In this document: one piece after another, positions 25,894 through 34,499 of the stretch
Layout of the letters: every line of letters starts with the position of its first letter
Position numbering within the stretch: the first letter of the stretch is position 1
From: Nocardia amikacinitolerans NBRC 108937
GTDB taxonomy: Bacteria > Actinomycetota > Actinomycetes > Mycobacteriales > Mycobacteriaceae
Assembly (NCBI RefSeq): GCF_001612615.1
Contig: NZ_BDAU01000021.1
Coordinates: 121,491 to 185,490 of the forward strand
Length of the DNA stretch: 64,000 nt
Reading direction: 5' to 3'
The notes under the pieces: generated by a model
What the model was told of the DNA's origin: nothing
Seen by the model: the letters and a program-made list of their open reading frames with translations, nothing else
The model's database searches: none
Position numbers and translations under genes: made by a program

Positions 25894-28800
25894 CTACTTC
25901 ACCCGTATCGGGTCGTCCTTCGCGATCCCGCTGCGGGTCACCGTGGTGACGCCGATCGACGCGGGCCGCGCCTCGGGATCATACGGCGTGAACTGCTCCA
26001 GCGAACCCCAATCGCGTGCCCAATCGTGGTCGAGATAGGTCGGCACCGTCTCGGCCTTCAGCAGTAGTCCGGTCCAGCCGAGCGGGCCGCCGCCGATGTC
26101 GTCCTGCCAGGCGTTGGAGGCGTCGGAGCCGACGCGGTCGGGCAGGATCCGCCACTTGGGCGCCTCGGCGACGCCGTTGTGGTGGTCGAAGGGCCGCTGG
26201 CACGGGAACGCCAGCCCGACGTGCCAGTCCAGCAGCACCGGATCCGATTCCCCGACAACCGAATTCAGGGTCGCAAGGCGCGGCAGGCGCGGCGGGGTGA
26301 CGGCGAGCCACTGCCGCTGGGTGATGTCGTTGTCCACCGCGACCAAGCGGACGGCGTTCACCTCGCGGGGCAACTGATCGAGTGGCACCCGCAGATTGCG
26401 CCAGGACGGCGCCCCGCCGATGTCGAGCGGGTTCACCGAGCCCAGTGTGGTCACCGCGCCGTCGGTACCGCGGGTGCCGTACTCCAGGCGCAGGTCCTGG
26501 CCGTAGGTGACTACGCCGTCGGCGTCGACCGACCTGATCCGGCCCGCCGCGGTGATGGCGAGGACACGGTAGGCGGGGTCGTCGCGCATGCTGTCGGTGA
26601 GGTCGAGGCGGTACCACTGCGAGGTCAGCGACGACTGCTTCTGCTCGCCCTCCTCGTAGGAACCCAGCACCGGGGTGCGCGCCGGGTCGAGGCCGAACGG
26701 CAGCGCCACGGTGCTGCCGTTGATGCCCGCCTGCTCGGTCGAGCCGCCGCCGGTGCCCGCGCCGGTGGTGTTGGTGGTCTTGTTCTTCGCGTCCTTGTTC
26801 ACCGTGTTCGCGCCGCCCGTGGTGGTCTCCTCCGCGTCGGCGGTCAGGTCGCTCGCGACGCCGTTGGGGGAGAAGCCCTTCGACTCGGCGTTCAGGCCGT
26901 CGGCGGGCGCGCCCTCGTAGGGCAGCAGCAGCGAGTCGGCCGTGTCGGTCTCGACGAGCACCTCGTCGGCCAGCGCGCACGGATTGCCGCGCAGCGACTC
27001 GACATTCGACTTGGCGATCGAGTACGCCGGGTACTGAGTCGCCGCGGCCTTGGCGAGCGAGGCGAACTCGAAGAGCACGAGCAGCGCGGCGGCGATGGTC
27101 AGCGGCGCGGACGCCAGCCGGTCGAAACCGTTGGCGGGCCTGGTCCTTTCGCGCCGGTACGGCTCGCGGTAGTGGAACCAGAGCGCGAGCAGCAGCGCGA
27201 CGCCGGTCAGGCCGAGGAACAACGTCGAGATGCCCTTGCCCGCCACCAGCGGAGCCTTGTCCCACCACGGGACGCCGTAGCTGGAGACGTACCACCAGCC
27301 GTTGGAGCCGGTGAAGGTGATCGCGAGCAGGAACAGCACGGCGGCCGCGAACAGCGCACGGTTGCGTGCGGAGCGAATCGCCGCGGTGCCGACGGCTACG
27401 GCGGCCAGCGCCGCCAGCGATCCGGCCAGACCCGCGTACACGCCGAAGTGGTGGGTCCACTTGGTCGGCGTGAACATCATCAGGAACAGCGAGGCGAACA
27501 CGATGCCGAGGATGCGCACCGAAGGACCGCGCGAGGTGCCGGGGATGCGACCCTTGCGCAGCACCTGGAGCACGCAGACCAGCAGGCACAGCAGCATGAG
27601 CAGCACGCCGAAGCGCCGGGACAGCGAGCCGTCCGGCGCGAGCATGAGCAGCGAGTCCCAGCGAGTGCGCTCGTCGAACCAAGCCACGTTCGGCCCGACG
27701 ACGGTGCGCACGCGGGTCGCTTCCATGACCGTCGACAGGGTCTGATCGGCGAAAACCGCGATCAGCACGAGTGTTCCGGCCGCGAGACCCGGAAGCACCA
27801 CCGCGCAGTAGCGGAAGACCTTGGTGCCGAAGGAATCCGTGGCCGAGCCGCGCGCCCGCTTGACGATGATCTCCAGCAGCGGCCGCGATCCGGCAATGAG
27901 CGCGGCGACGCAGATCAAGCCGGTCGGGCCTGCCGCGAGCGAGAAGGCCGCGATGAGCACGGCGACGGCGGCGGGCAGCAGCCTGCCGGTGGCGATGGCG
28001 CGCTCGATCGAGCACCAGGTGAGCAGCGCGCCCGCCGCGATCAGCGGTTCCGGGCGAAGACCGTTGTCGTAGGGGAGCCAGAAGGCGAGGAAGACCAGTC
28101 CCGCCGTCCACAGCGCGACCCGGTCGCGGCGCACCCGAGCGCCGAGGCGCGGCAGCACCTCGCGGCTGATCACCAGCCACGACACGATCCCGGCGAGCAG
28201 CGTCGGCAGGCGCATCCACGGGCTGGCGTCGGAGATCTTGGTCATCCAGGCGAGCACCTCGTACGACCAGCCGAACGGGGCCTCCGGCACCGCGAACCAG
28301 CGGTAGTAGTTGGCCATGTAGCCCGAATGCTCCGAGGCGCGAGCCATATTGAGGATGTAGCCGTCGTCGGAGGTGTTCGCGCCGATGACGTGCCAGCCGA
28401 CCAGCGCGCCGAGCACCACGGCGTCGGCGGGGGAGAAGCGCCACCAGTGCGCGGGCAGGAAGCGGCGGGCCCGCCTGCCGTCGCCGGTGTCGAGCAGGTG
28501 CAGTGCGACGAGCGCGATGATCGTGCAGACCGCGGCCGCGATCATCGCGGCCAGTTTCAGTGCGCTCGGTGTGGAGGAGAACCGGGAGTCGATGTCGGCG
28601 TGCAGTTTCGCGGCGCCGAGCTGGTCGGCGGTCAGATCGGTGAAGACGCCGACCACCTGCGGGCGGATGTCGCGGTCGATCGTGTTGCGGAAGGCCGTGC
28701 CGTCTTCGCGTCGCACGCCGGTGAATTCGACGGTGGTCGCGGCCGCGGTCGAGACGATCTCGATCCCGCCGCAGGACCCGATCTCGGCCACCGGCGCGGA

Positions 28801-29148
28801 CAACAGCGGGATATCGCGTTGCAGCACCGAGAGCGTGCCGTCGGCGATCGAGACCACCAGGCCCTTGCTGTTGGCCTGGCCGGAGGCGGCCGGGATGGTC
28901 GACAGCAGCGTGGCGGCGCCGGACTGGAGCGTCGAGCACGGCAGCGTGGCTTCCAGCCGCAGCGGGACGTACGACACCAACGGCGCCTCTACGTCGGCGG
29001 CGCCCGGCTGGGGCCAGTCCAGCGTCGCCCGGTCCTGCTCCACCGGCAGCAGCGGCGTGAGCAGCGCCAGCACGAATCCGAGAAGTCCGGAGACGAGGGC
29101 GATCAGGCGGTATCGGGTGAACGCTCGAGTAGATCGGTCCGGTCGCAC
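25894..29148 (-). CDS. Arabinofuranosyltransferase of the Emb family, second copy
   Basis: 1084 residues from GTG 29148. Same plan as the facing Emb gene: short N-terminal membrane segment (LIALVSGLLGFVLALLTPLL), extracytoplasmic domain, catalytic loop NTSDDGYIL (Asp261/Asp262) with Met about 268 at the ethambutol-determining site, TPTKWTHHFG, and a large C-terminal soluble domain. A linker around 26745-26880 is rich in Thr, Asn and Gly. By order (dprE1-dprE2...aftA...emb) it occupies the place of embC in mycobacteria, but the sequence also looks EmbB-like, so no letter is assigned. It is expected to use decaprenyl-phospho-arabinose outside the membrane. The 5' flank carries a repeat array. 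Confidence 0.88.
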   Translation of the reverse strand: MRPDRSTRAFTRYRLIALVSGLLGFVLALLTPLLPVEQDRATLDWPQPGAADVEAPLVSYVPLRLEATLPCSTLQSGAATLLSTIPAASGQANSKGLVVSIADGTLSVLQRDIPLLSAPVAEIGSCGGIEIVSTAAATTVEFTGVRREDGTAFRNTIDRDIRPQVVGVFTDLTADQLGAAKLHADIDSRFSSTPSALKLAAMIAAAVCTIIALVALHLLDTGDGRRARRFLPAHWWRFSPADAVVLGALVGWHVIGANTSDDGYILNMARASEHSGYMANYYRWFAVPEAPFGWSYEVLAWMTKISDASPWMRLPTLLAGIVSWLVISREVLPRLGARVRRDRVALWTAGLVFLAFWLPYDNGLRPEPLIAAGALLTWCSIERAIATGRLLPAAVAVLIAAFSLAAGPTGLICVAALIAGSRPLLEIIVKRARGSATDSFGTKVFRYCAVVLPGLAAGTLVLIAVFADQTLSTVMEATRVRTVVGPNVAWFDERTRWDSLLMLAPDGSLSRRFGVLLMLLCLLVCVLQVLRKGRIPGTSRGPSVRILGIVFASLFLMMFTPTKWTHHFGVYAGLAGSLAALAAVAVGTAAIRSARNRALFAAAVLFLLAITFTGSNGWWYVSSYGVPWWDKAPLVAGKGISTLFLGLTGVALLLALWFHYREPYRRERTRPANGFDRLASAPLTIAAALLVLFEFASLAKAAATQYPAYSIAKSNVESLRGNPCALADEVLVETDTADSLLLPYEGAPADGLNAESKGFSPNGVASDLTADAEETTTGGANTVNKDAKNKTTNTTGAGTGGGSTEQAGINGSTVALPFGLDPARTPVLGSYEEGEQKQSSLTSQWYRLDLTDSMRDDPAYRVLAITAAGRIRSVDADGVVTYGQDLRLEYGTRGTDGAVTTLGSVNPLDIGGAPSWRNLRVPLDQLPREVNAVRLVAVDNDITQRQWLAVTPPRLPRLATLNSVVGESDPVLLDWHVGLAFPCQRPFDHHNGVAEAPKWRILPDRVGSDASNAWQDDIGGGPLGWTGLLLKAETVPTYLDHDWARDWGSLEQFTPYDPEARPASIGVTTVTRSGIAKDDPIRVK

Positions 29149-29163
29149 GATCGTTCATGCTAG

Positions 29164-29335
29164 GCGTAACCTCCGCGTCCGCTCCGGCCGTGCGCGTTTT
29201 GCGTAACCTCGGTGCCCGCTCGGGCCGTGCGCGTTTTGCGTAACCTCGGTGCCCGCTCGGGCCGTGCGCGTTGTGTAACCTCCGGGTCCGCTCCGGCCGT
29301 GCGCGGGATAAGGACGGACTTCCCCCGGCAGCGCC
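29164..29335. repeat. Tandem 37-bp repeat array upstream of the Emb gene
   Basis: Three 37-bp units (29164, 29201, 29238), each starting GCGTAACCTC and ending GCCGTGCGCG plus a T-rich tail, then a fourth partial unit with a GGACGGACTTC...GGCAGCGCC tail. The same core with the same tail recurs at 39355-39417 and, inverted, at 40199-40263. Confidence 0.8.
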
Positions 29336-29347
29336 CGTGGTCACACC

Positions 29348-29527
29348 GTGACCGTGACTCTCGGCACGAAGGCGAGCTGCCCGGCGTTGCCCTGGGACCC
29401 CGCGGACATCGGCAGCCGATTCAGCGTGTCAGCGCGGGAGCGGCTGGCGGAGATGCGCGATCGCGCGGTCGCGCACGCCGCGAACTTCTCCATCGCGGGG
29501 CGTGATGAGCGTCGATGCACGCCGTGA
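29348..29527 (+). CDS. Possible small ORF (59 aa), uncertain
   Basis: A GTG-started frame (29348, or GTG 29354) of 59 codons with GC-rich third positions. It includes PALPWDPADIG and a charged helical part RERLAEMRDRAVAHAANFS. It fills the space between the repeat array and the end of the membrane protein on the other strand. No ribosome site of note and no family recognised; it may be a gene remnant. Confidence 0.25.
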   Translation: MTVTLGTKASCPALPWDPADIGSRFSVSARERLAEMRDRAVAHAANFSIAGRDERRCTP

Positions 29528-29539
29528 ATACGGCGGGCC

Positions 29540-31486
29540 TCAGTGCAGTGCGCGGACGTCCCAGATCCACACGTCCTCGACACGCGTCGGGGCGAAGCCG
29601 AGCAGCTGGGTGACCGTGCTGGTGAGCACGTCGGAGTTCTTCGCGGTCGGCAGCACGAGCACGTCGGCCCGCCAGAACCGCAGATCCGCCAGCGCCGCGG
29701 CCCGCTCCTCGGCGCCGATCGGCGGCACCGTGCCGGTGTCCTGCGCTTTCACCAGGAGCATGGCGGTCTGTCGCGCTTCGGGTCCGTAGCTGCCCTTCTT
29801 CTCCGCTCCGGTGGGGCCGACGAAGTAGCCGTCGGCGAGCGGGAACACGAAGTTCGCGTCGGCCTGCCAGCGCAACGCCCGCGCGTCGGGCGGACGCGGC
29901 GGCGGGATCATGACGACCGAGCCGTCGTCCACGTACTGCCGCACCGCGCCGTCGGTGAAGAAGCGCGGCGCGGGGGCGCGTTCGGTCACGGGCAGAACGG
30001 TCGGCGTCAACGGCAGCAGCGCGCAGGTCAGTGCCGCGAACCAGGCCAGCGGCTTCCAGTCCGCCGCCGACTGTTTCCATGACGCGACGGCGCGATCGGA
30101 GGCCAGTGCGAACACCGCGGCGATCGCGGGCACGGCGGCCATCGTCAGCCGGGTCTCCAGCACCGAATTCAGCAGCGGGATCCTTTCGGCAAGCGCCCAC
30201 GGCAGTTCGACACCGGTCGGGCGCTTGCCGATGGTGGCGACAGAGCCGAGCGAGAGCACGCCGAACACCGCGATCACCGCGGCCGCCGCGCGCACCACCC
30301 GGTCGCGCCAGAGCAGCGCGACGGTGGCGGTCAGCACCAGAAGCAGCGGCCAACCGAAGTAGGCGTTCTGTTCGGTCTCGTTGATGGCGACGTACTGGCC
30401 GGGCGCCCACGCGCCGCCGAGGGATTCGGACGGGAACTGCACCAGGGTCTTCAGGTCGTTGCCCATCGGTCCGTGATCGATCGAGCGATAGCTCTGCGGT
30501 CCGAAGAACTGCCACCACAGCGGGACCGCCGTGAGCAGCAGGGTGATTCCCGCGGCCGCGGCGACGGTCGGGGCCAGCGCACGAAGCAGGCGCACACCAT
30601 GCCGCGCCTCGTGCAGGTGGTAGACCACCGCGAACAGCCCGAACGCGAGCGCGAAGATCAGCAGCGGTTCCTCGCCGAGCGCGATCTGCGCGGCGACGAG
30701 CAAGGCGAGCGTGATCGCGTCCCTGATCCGGTTGCGCGGTACGGCCTCGCTGACCGCGCGCGCAATCCTGATCAGCAGTCCGGCGATGATCGGCAGCAGC
30801 GCCAGCGCGACGAAGTTCGGGTGCGCGTTGGCGTGCGAGATCATCGCGGGCGCGAAGCCGCAGAACAGACCGCCGATCGCCGCGGCCGCCCGCGAGCTCA
30901 CCAGTTCGCGGGCGAACAGCCAGTACCAGGCGTAGGCCGTGGTGGCCAGGCCGAGGGTGAGCGCGAGCACGAACGTGACCGTCGGACCGAACAGCAGCGT
31001 GACCGGGGTGAGCGGGACGCCGACGCCGAACATGGCCGTGTTGGCCATCATGTTCACCCCGGCTGGGAAGTTCTGGAGATTCGTGCCGAGGGGACTCTCC
31101 AGCTGGGCGACCGAATGCGCGGTCACCGCGAAGAACCACTCCCACATCGTCTGGTCCTGACCGCTCTTGATCAGGTAGCCGCTGTCGGTGTCGCGCCACT
31201 GGGCGGAGAGCACCGTCGCCGCCAGCGCGAGGTAGGCGAAGGCGACGAGGAGATCGGCCGGTCGGACGCGGTCCCGCATCCGCGCGAGCGATAGGCGGGC
31301 GATCGCCGGGATGCTGGGCGCTCGCTTGCGCCGGGGACCTGCGGGTTCGATCGCCGACGCCGGGCGATCGAGTACGGCCGCCTGTTGGAGCGTTGTCGCG
31401 GGCCGTTCGTGCGAGGCTCTTGTGCCCGCCGAGCCGCCCTCCGCCGATTCGTCCATCGTGTCCTGATCGGCGCTGTCCAAACGCAC
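29540..31486 (-). CDS. Polytopic membrane protein, GT-C glycosyltransferase-like
   Basis: 648 residues from GTG 31486, preceded by AGGGAGAG at a suitable distance. A charged N-terminal tail of about 80 residues is followed by roughly eleven hydrophobic helices and a C-terminal soluble domain of about 160 residues (MIPPPRPPDARALRW onward). The first extracytoplasmic loop contains RDTDSGYLIK, an acidic pair placed as in GT-C enzymes, and a later loop holds NLQNFPAGVNMM. No named family is recognised. Its position between aftA and an Emb gene, all on one strand, suggests a role in arabinan or lipid-linked sugar transfer; this is inference from context. Confidence 0.7.
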   Translation of the reverse strand: MRLDSADQDTMDESAEGGSAGTRASHERPATTLQQAAVLDRPASAIEPAGPRRKRAPSIPAIARLSLARMRDRVRPADLLVAFAYLALAATVLSAQWRDTDSGYLIKSGQDQTMWEWFFAVTAHSVAQLESPLGTNLQNFPAGVNMMANTAMFGVGVPLTPVTLLFGPTVTFVLALTLGLATTAYAWYWLFARELVSSRAAAAIGGLFCGFAPAMISHANAHPNFVALALLPIIAGLLIRIARAVSEAVPRNRIRDAITLALLVAAQIALGEEPLLIFALAFGLFAVVYHLHEARHGVRLLRALAPTVAAAAGITLLLTAVPLWWQFFGPQSYRSIDHGPMGNDLKTLVQFPSESLGGAWAPGQYVAINETEQNAYFGWPLLLVLTATVALLWRDRVVRAAAAVIAVFGVLSLGSVATIGKRPTGVELPWALAERIPLLNSVLETRLTMAAVPAIAAVFALASDRAVASWKQSAADWKPLAWFAALTCALLPLTPTVLPVTERAPAPRFFTDGAVRQYVDDGSVVMIPPPRPPDARALRWQADANFVFPLADGYFVGPTGAEKKGSYGPEARQTAMLLVKAQDTGTVPPIGAEERAAALADLRFWRADVLVLPTAKNSDVLTSTVTQLLGFAPTRVEDVWIWDVRALH

Positions 31487-31653
31487 GCGCGAACTCTCCC
31501 TCTGCCCTGCCGGAAATCAGCCGCCAAAGGTATCGCCGGGCGCTCATCGAGCCCGGGCGGAACCTGGCACCAAGAGTTCGGTTGCCCAGAAATCGCCGCG
31601 CCGACACATTTGTCCGGCGGCCGAGGCTGTGACCTGCGGGTTCGGTTCGCTGA

Positions 31654-33993
31654 TCAGCGACGGACGGTGATCAGCGTGAAGGGGCCGATGTCGGTGGTGG
31701 TGAAGGCCGGGTCCTCGAACAGTTCCTTCGGGAAGCTCACCGAGTAGCGCTTGACGTTCGGGTCGTTCGGGTAGACGTCCTCGGCCAAGCGGAGCGTGTA
31801 GGCGTCGCCGCCGCGGCGGAACAGGAAGGCGTCCGGCGCGCGCCACGGGCTGTTGTCCATCGTCGCCAGCAGCTTCGCGGGCGAATCCAGCTTGCTCCAG
31901 TCCTTGATGGTCGCCGCCCGGCCCGCGAAATCGGCGAGCGGGTTCGCGTAGTGCGAGGTGAGGGCCTGGAAACCCCAGTACGGATAGAAGGAAAGGAAGC
32001 TGGTGTCGGCGGTGAGGACGACCGACTCGTCGCGCGGGCGGCCGGTCTGCGCGAGCAGCGTCGCGTCGATCTCGTCGTAGTAGGAGACCGCCGAGGGCGG
32101 GCGCTTGTCGGCGCGGTTGCCGTCGCCGTCGGTGTCGGTGTAGGCGGTGGTGATCTCCGGGGTCAGCACGTGCGGAATGTCCTGGACGAAGGCGAGCGCG
32201 CCGACGATCGCGAGCGCGACGACGGCGACCCGGAACCGCGCGGGCTCGTTGAACGCCTGGTACGCGGCCCGCGCGCCCTCGACGAAACCGAACGCGCCGG
32301 CCGCCGCGAGCAGCACGAGCAGCGGCGCCTCCAGCCGGAACGACAGCAGCGTGGTCCCGGCCGCCGTCGCCAGCATGGACAGCAGGCACCACAGGTAGAT
32401 CGCCACAACACCGATGCCGAGCGCCTGCGCGCGCCGGGAGGAGCCCGCCCGCACGACCAGCCACACGGTTCCGATCAGGCACAGGCCGCCGAGCAGGGTG
32501 AACTCGGCCATCGGCAGGGGGAGTTCCGCGCCGGACTTGGGGAGGTAGTGCAGGGCGGTGCCGGAGCTGGGAGTCTTCGTGGTGAGGGATTCGAGGAGAT
32601 ACGGGCCCCAGCAGATCAGCGCGATGAGGCCGGAGATCGCGGCGATCGCCAGGAGACGGACGAGTGGGGGCACGGCGGCGCGCCACGCCGGTCCGGCGGT
32701 CGCGCGGTTGCCGGGCTGTTCCACCTGTGGCGCCGCGGCCTTTTCCGCCACCGTCGGCTGTTCGGCTGTGTCGCCAGTCGATGTCGTGCTCGTCAGCGGT
32801 GTCGCGGTACTCGTGGTCGGTGCTGTGCTCGTCTGCGGTGTCGCGGTGCTCGCAGTTGGTGTCGTGCTCGTCCGCTGCGTCTCGGCGCTTGCAGTCGACG
32901 CCGCTGTCGTCCGCCCGCCCGTGCTTGCGTGCTGGGTGGAACCGCCCCTGCGTGCTGCCCTCGGGTGCTGCTCGGCCCGCCGCTGCCGGAACTCGAGTCC
33001 TGCGGCCAGCAGTCCCATCAGGCCGATCGCGAAGGCGGCCACCAGGAAGTACAGGGTGTAGAAGTTCGCGGCGACGCCGAGGAACAGACCCGCGCCGACG
33101 ACCGCGCCCCAACCACCGGCGGTCCGGTAGGGCCGCGCGGGCGCGACGACCGGCGCCGATTCCGCCCGAGCATCCGTCGCGACCTCGTCCGCGCGGATCG
33201 CACCGGGTCCGTTCGGCGGGTTCACGGCGCGTGCCGCATCCTCGACCGGCCGGTAGAGCGCACCCCAGGCCAGCACAAGCGCGGGCGGCAGCAGCACGAC
33301 GATCACCGCGCTGTACGCCTCGGGCGACGCGTAGGTCACCGCGACGGCGGTCGTCGCGGCGGTCACCGCCACCGCCCAGTCGGCGCGAATCAGTCGCGTC
33401 CACAGCACCAGCGCAAGCACCGCCGCCACGGCCAGCGACCCGATCGCATACGGCTTGAACGCCTCCCAACCGTCCATGCCGAGCACATTCGCCACGCGCC
33501 CACCGACCCAGAACCACCCGGCCGGATAGAACGGCGGCACATCCACATACGTCATATCCCGCAGCGCCGCACTGTCGGTGAGCCGCGTCAGATACTCGGT
33601 CCTGAACTCCTGATCCACCGAAACACCGAACAAATACAGCTTCGTCGCCGCCAACGGCATCCCGAGCGTCACCGTAACGAACGCCGAAACCCCCACCCAC
33701 GAAAGCACTTTCGCCACCAGCGGCCACTTCCGTACCCGCAACAACCACACCGCGGCGACAACGAGCCCCGCCGCCCCCACCTGCCCCACCGTCGTCAACG
33801 CCCGAGTCACATTCGACGAATTGAACGCAGGCCACTCCACCAACGAAAACGCGAACAGCCCCACGGCAGCAACCACCGCCGCCACCACCGCGGCAACCAC
33901 CCCTTCCCCAACCCCGGCCCCAACCTGCCGCAGGAACAGCGACATCCGCCCAGATGCGGTCGCGGTGCTCTGTTCCGTGACAGGTGTGCTCAT
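31654..33993 (-). CDS. aftA: Galactan 5-O-arabinofuranosyltransferase AftA
   Basis: 779 residues from ATG 33993, preceded by CGGAGGCGCT. AftA primes arabinan by adding the first arabinofuranose to galactan from decaprenyl-phospho-arabinose. Strong matches to the mycobacterial protein include DQEFRTEYLTRLTDSAALRDMTYVDVPPFYPAGWFW in order, GALAFVQDIP, YTDTDGDGNRADKRPP, VVLTADTSFLSFYPYWGFQALTSHYANPLA, and LRLAEDVYPNDPNVKRYSVS near the end. It is about 135 residues longer than M. tuberculosis AftA (643), mostly because of an Ala/Pro-rich loop near 33125-33240 and a Thr/Ser/Ala-rich insert near 32690-32952. Eleven or more membrane helices are visible. Confidence 0.93.
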   Translation of the reverse strand: MSTPVTEQSTATASGRMSLFLRQVGAGVGEGVVAAVVAAVVAAVGLFAFSLVEWPAFNSSNVTRALTTVGQVGAAGLVVAAVWLLRVRKWPLVAKVLSWVGVSAFVTVTLGMPLAATKLYLFGVSVDQEFRTEYLTRLTDSAALRDMTYVDVPPFYPAGWFWVGGRVANVLGMDGWEAFKPYAIGSLAVAAVLALVLWTRLIRADWAVAVTAATTAVAVTYASPEAYSAVIVVLLPPALVLAWGALYRPVEDAARAVNPPNGPGAIRADEVATDARAESAPVVAPARPYRTAGGWGAVVGAGLFLGVAANFYTLYFLVAAFAIGLMGLLAAGLEFRQRRAEQHPRAARRGGSTQHASTGGRTTAASTASAETQRTSTTPTASTATPQTSTAPTTSTATPLTSTTSTGDTAEQPTVAEKAAAPQVEQPGNRATAGPAWRAAVPPLVRLLAIAAISGLIALICWGPYLLESLTTKTPSSGTALHYLPKSGAELPLPMAEFTLLGGLCLIGTVWLVVRAGSSRRAQALGIGVVAIYLWCLLSMLATAAGTTLLSFRLEAPLLVLLAAAGAFGFVEGARAAYQAFNEPARFRVAVVALAIVGALAFVQDIPHVLTPEITTAYTDTDGDGNRADKRPPSAVSYYDEIDATLLAQTGRPRDESVVLTADTSFLSFYPYWGFQALTSHYANPLADFAGRAATIKDWSKLDSPAKLLATMDNSPWRAPDAFLFRRGGDAYTLRLAEDVYPNDPNVKRYSVSFPKELFEDPAFTTTDIGPFTLITVRR

Positions 33994-34163
33994 AGCGCCT
34001 CCGTTTTCACTAGTCGGCTCCGGGCTCGGTTGCGCACCGGCCGCCGCCGCGGATTCGCACCGCACGCTAACAAACTCCCCGCACGGAAGTTGGGCAGCGG
34101 TCTCACCGCCGTCGAGCGAGTACGGCTGCGCCCAGGCTCCGAGCCGCCCGGTGTTGCGAACGC

Positions 34164-34460
34164 TCACCAGTGGCAGCCGAGCTCGCGCCGGAGAGCTTCC
34201 TGTGAGGTGGCGGCGAAATCAGGCGGCGCTTCGCCTGCTCCAGCGAAGGACAAGTGTGGACTCGGCGGCGTGCCGTCGGCATCCGGTTCGCTGCGCTCGC
34301 GAGCCAGTTCGAAGTAGTGGTCGCACGCCGCAGCGCGGGACAGTCGCTTGTTGTATTCCGTCAAGGCGGCGGCAACTGCTGCTGCCTTCGTTCGGTGCCC
34401 ACCGAGCGTCATCGCCAGCGCGAGCGCATCATCATCGATCTCGATATAGGTCAAGGTCAT
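34164..34460 (-). CDS. VapB-like type II antitoxin, orphan
   Basis: 98 residues from ATG 34460. The N-terminal 50 residues (MTLTYIEIDDDALALAMTL then GGHRTKAAAVAAALTEYNKR) match the ribbon-helix-helix start of VapB antitoxins (beta-strand, two helices). The C-terminal half is longer than usual and does not look like a VapC-binding tail. The next gene downstream on this strand is aftA, and no PIN-domain toxin is present on either side within several kilobases. It could act in trans, be a stand-alone regulator, or be what remains of a decayed toxin-antitoxin pair. Confidence 0.65.
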   Translation of the reverse strand: MTLTYIEIDDDALALAMTLGGHRTKAAAVAAALTEYNKRLSRAAACDHYFELARERSEPDADGTPPSPHLSFAGAGEAPPDFAATSQEALRRELGCHW

Positions 34461-34499
34461 GGGTGAGCCTTCCGTCAACCGTCGATTTCGAACTGCCCG

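Noticed and set aside
26179..29163. Plus-strand frame of 994 codons opposite the Emb gene
   Set aside because: Antisense shadow of a clear arabinosyltransferase; composition is Arg/Glu/Gly low-complexity.
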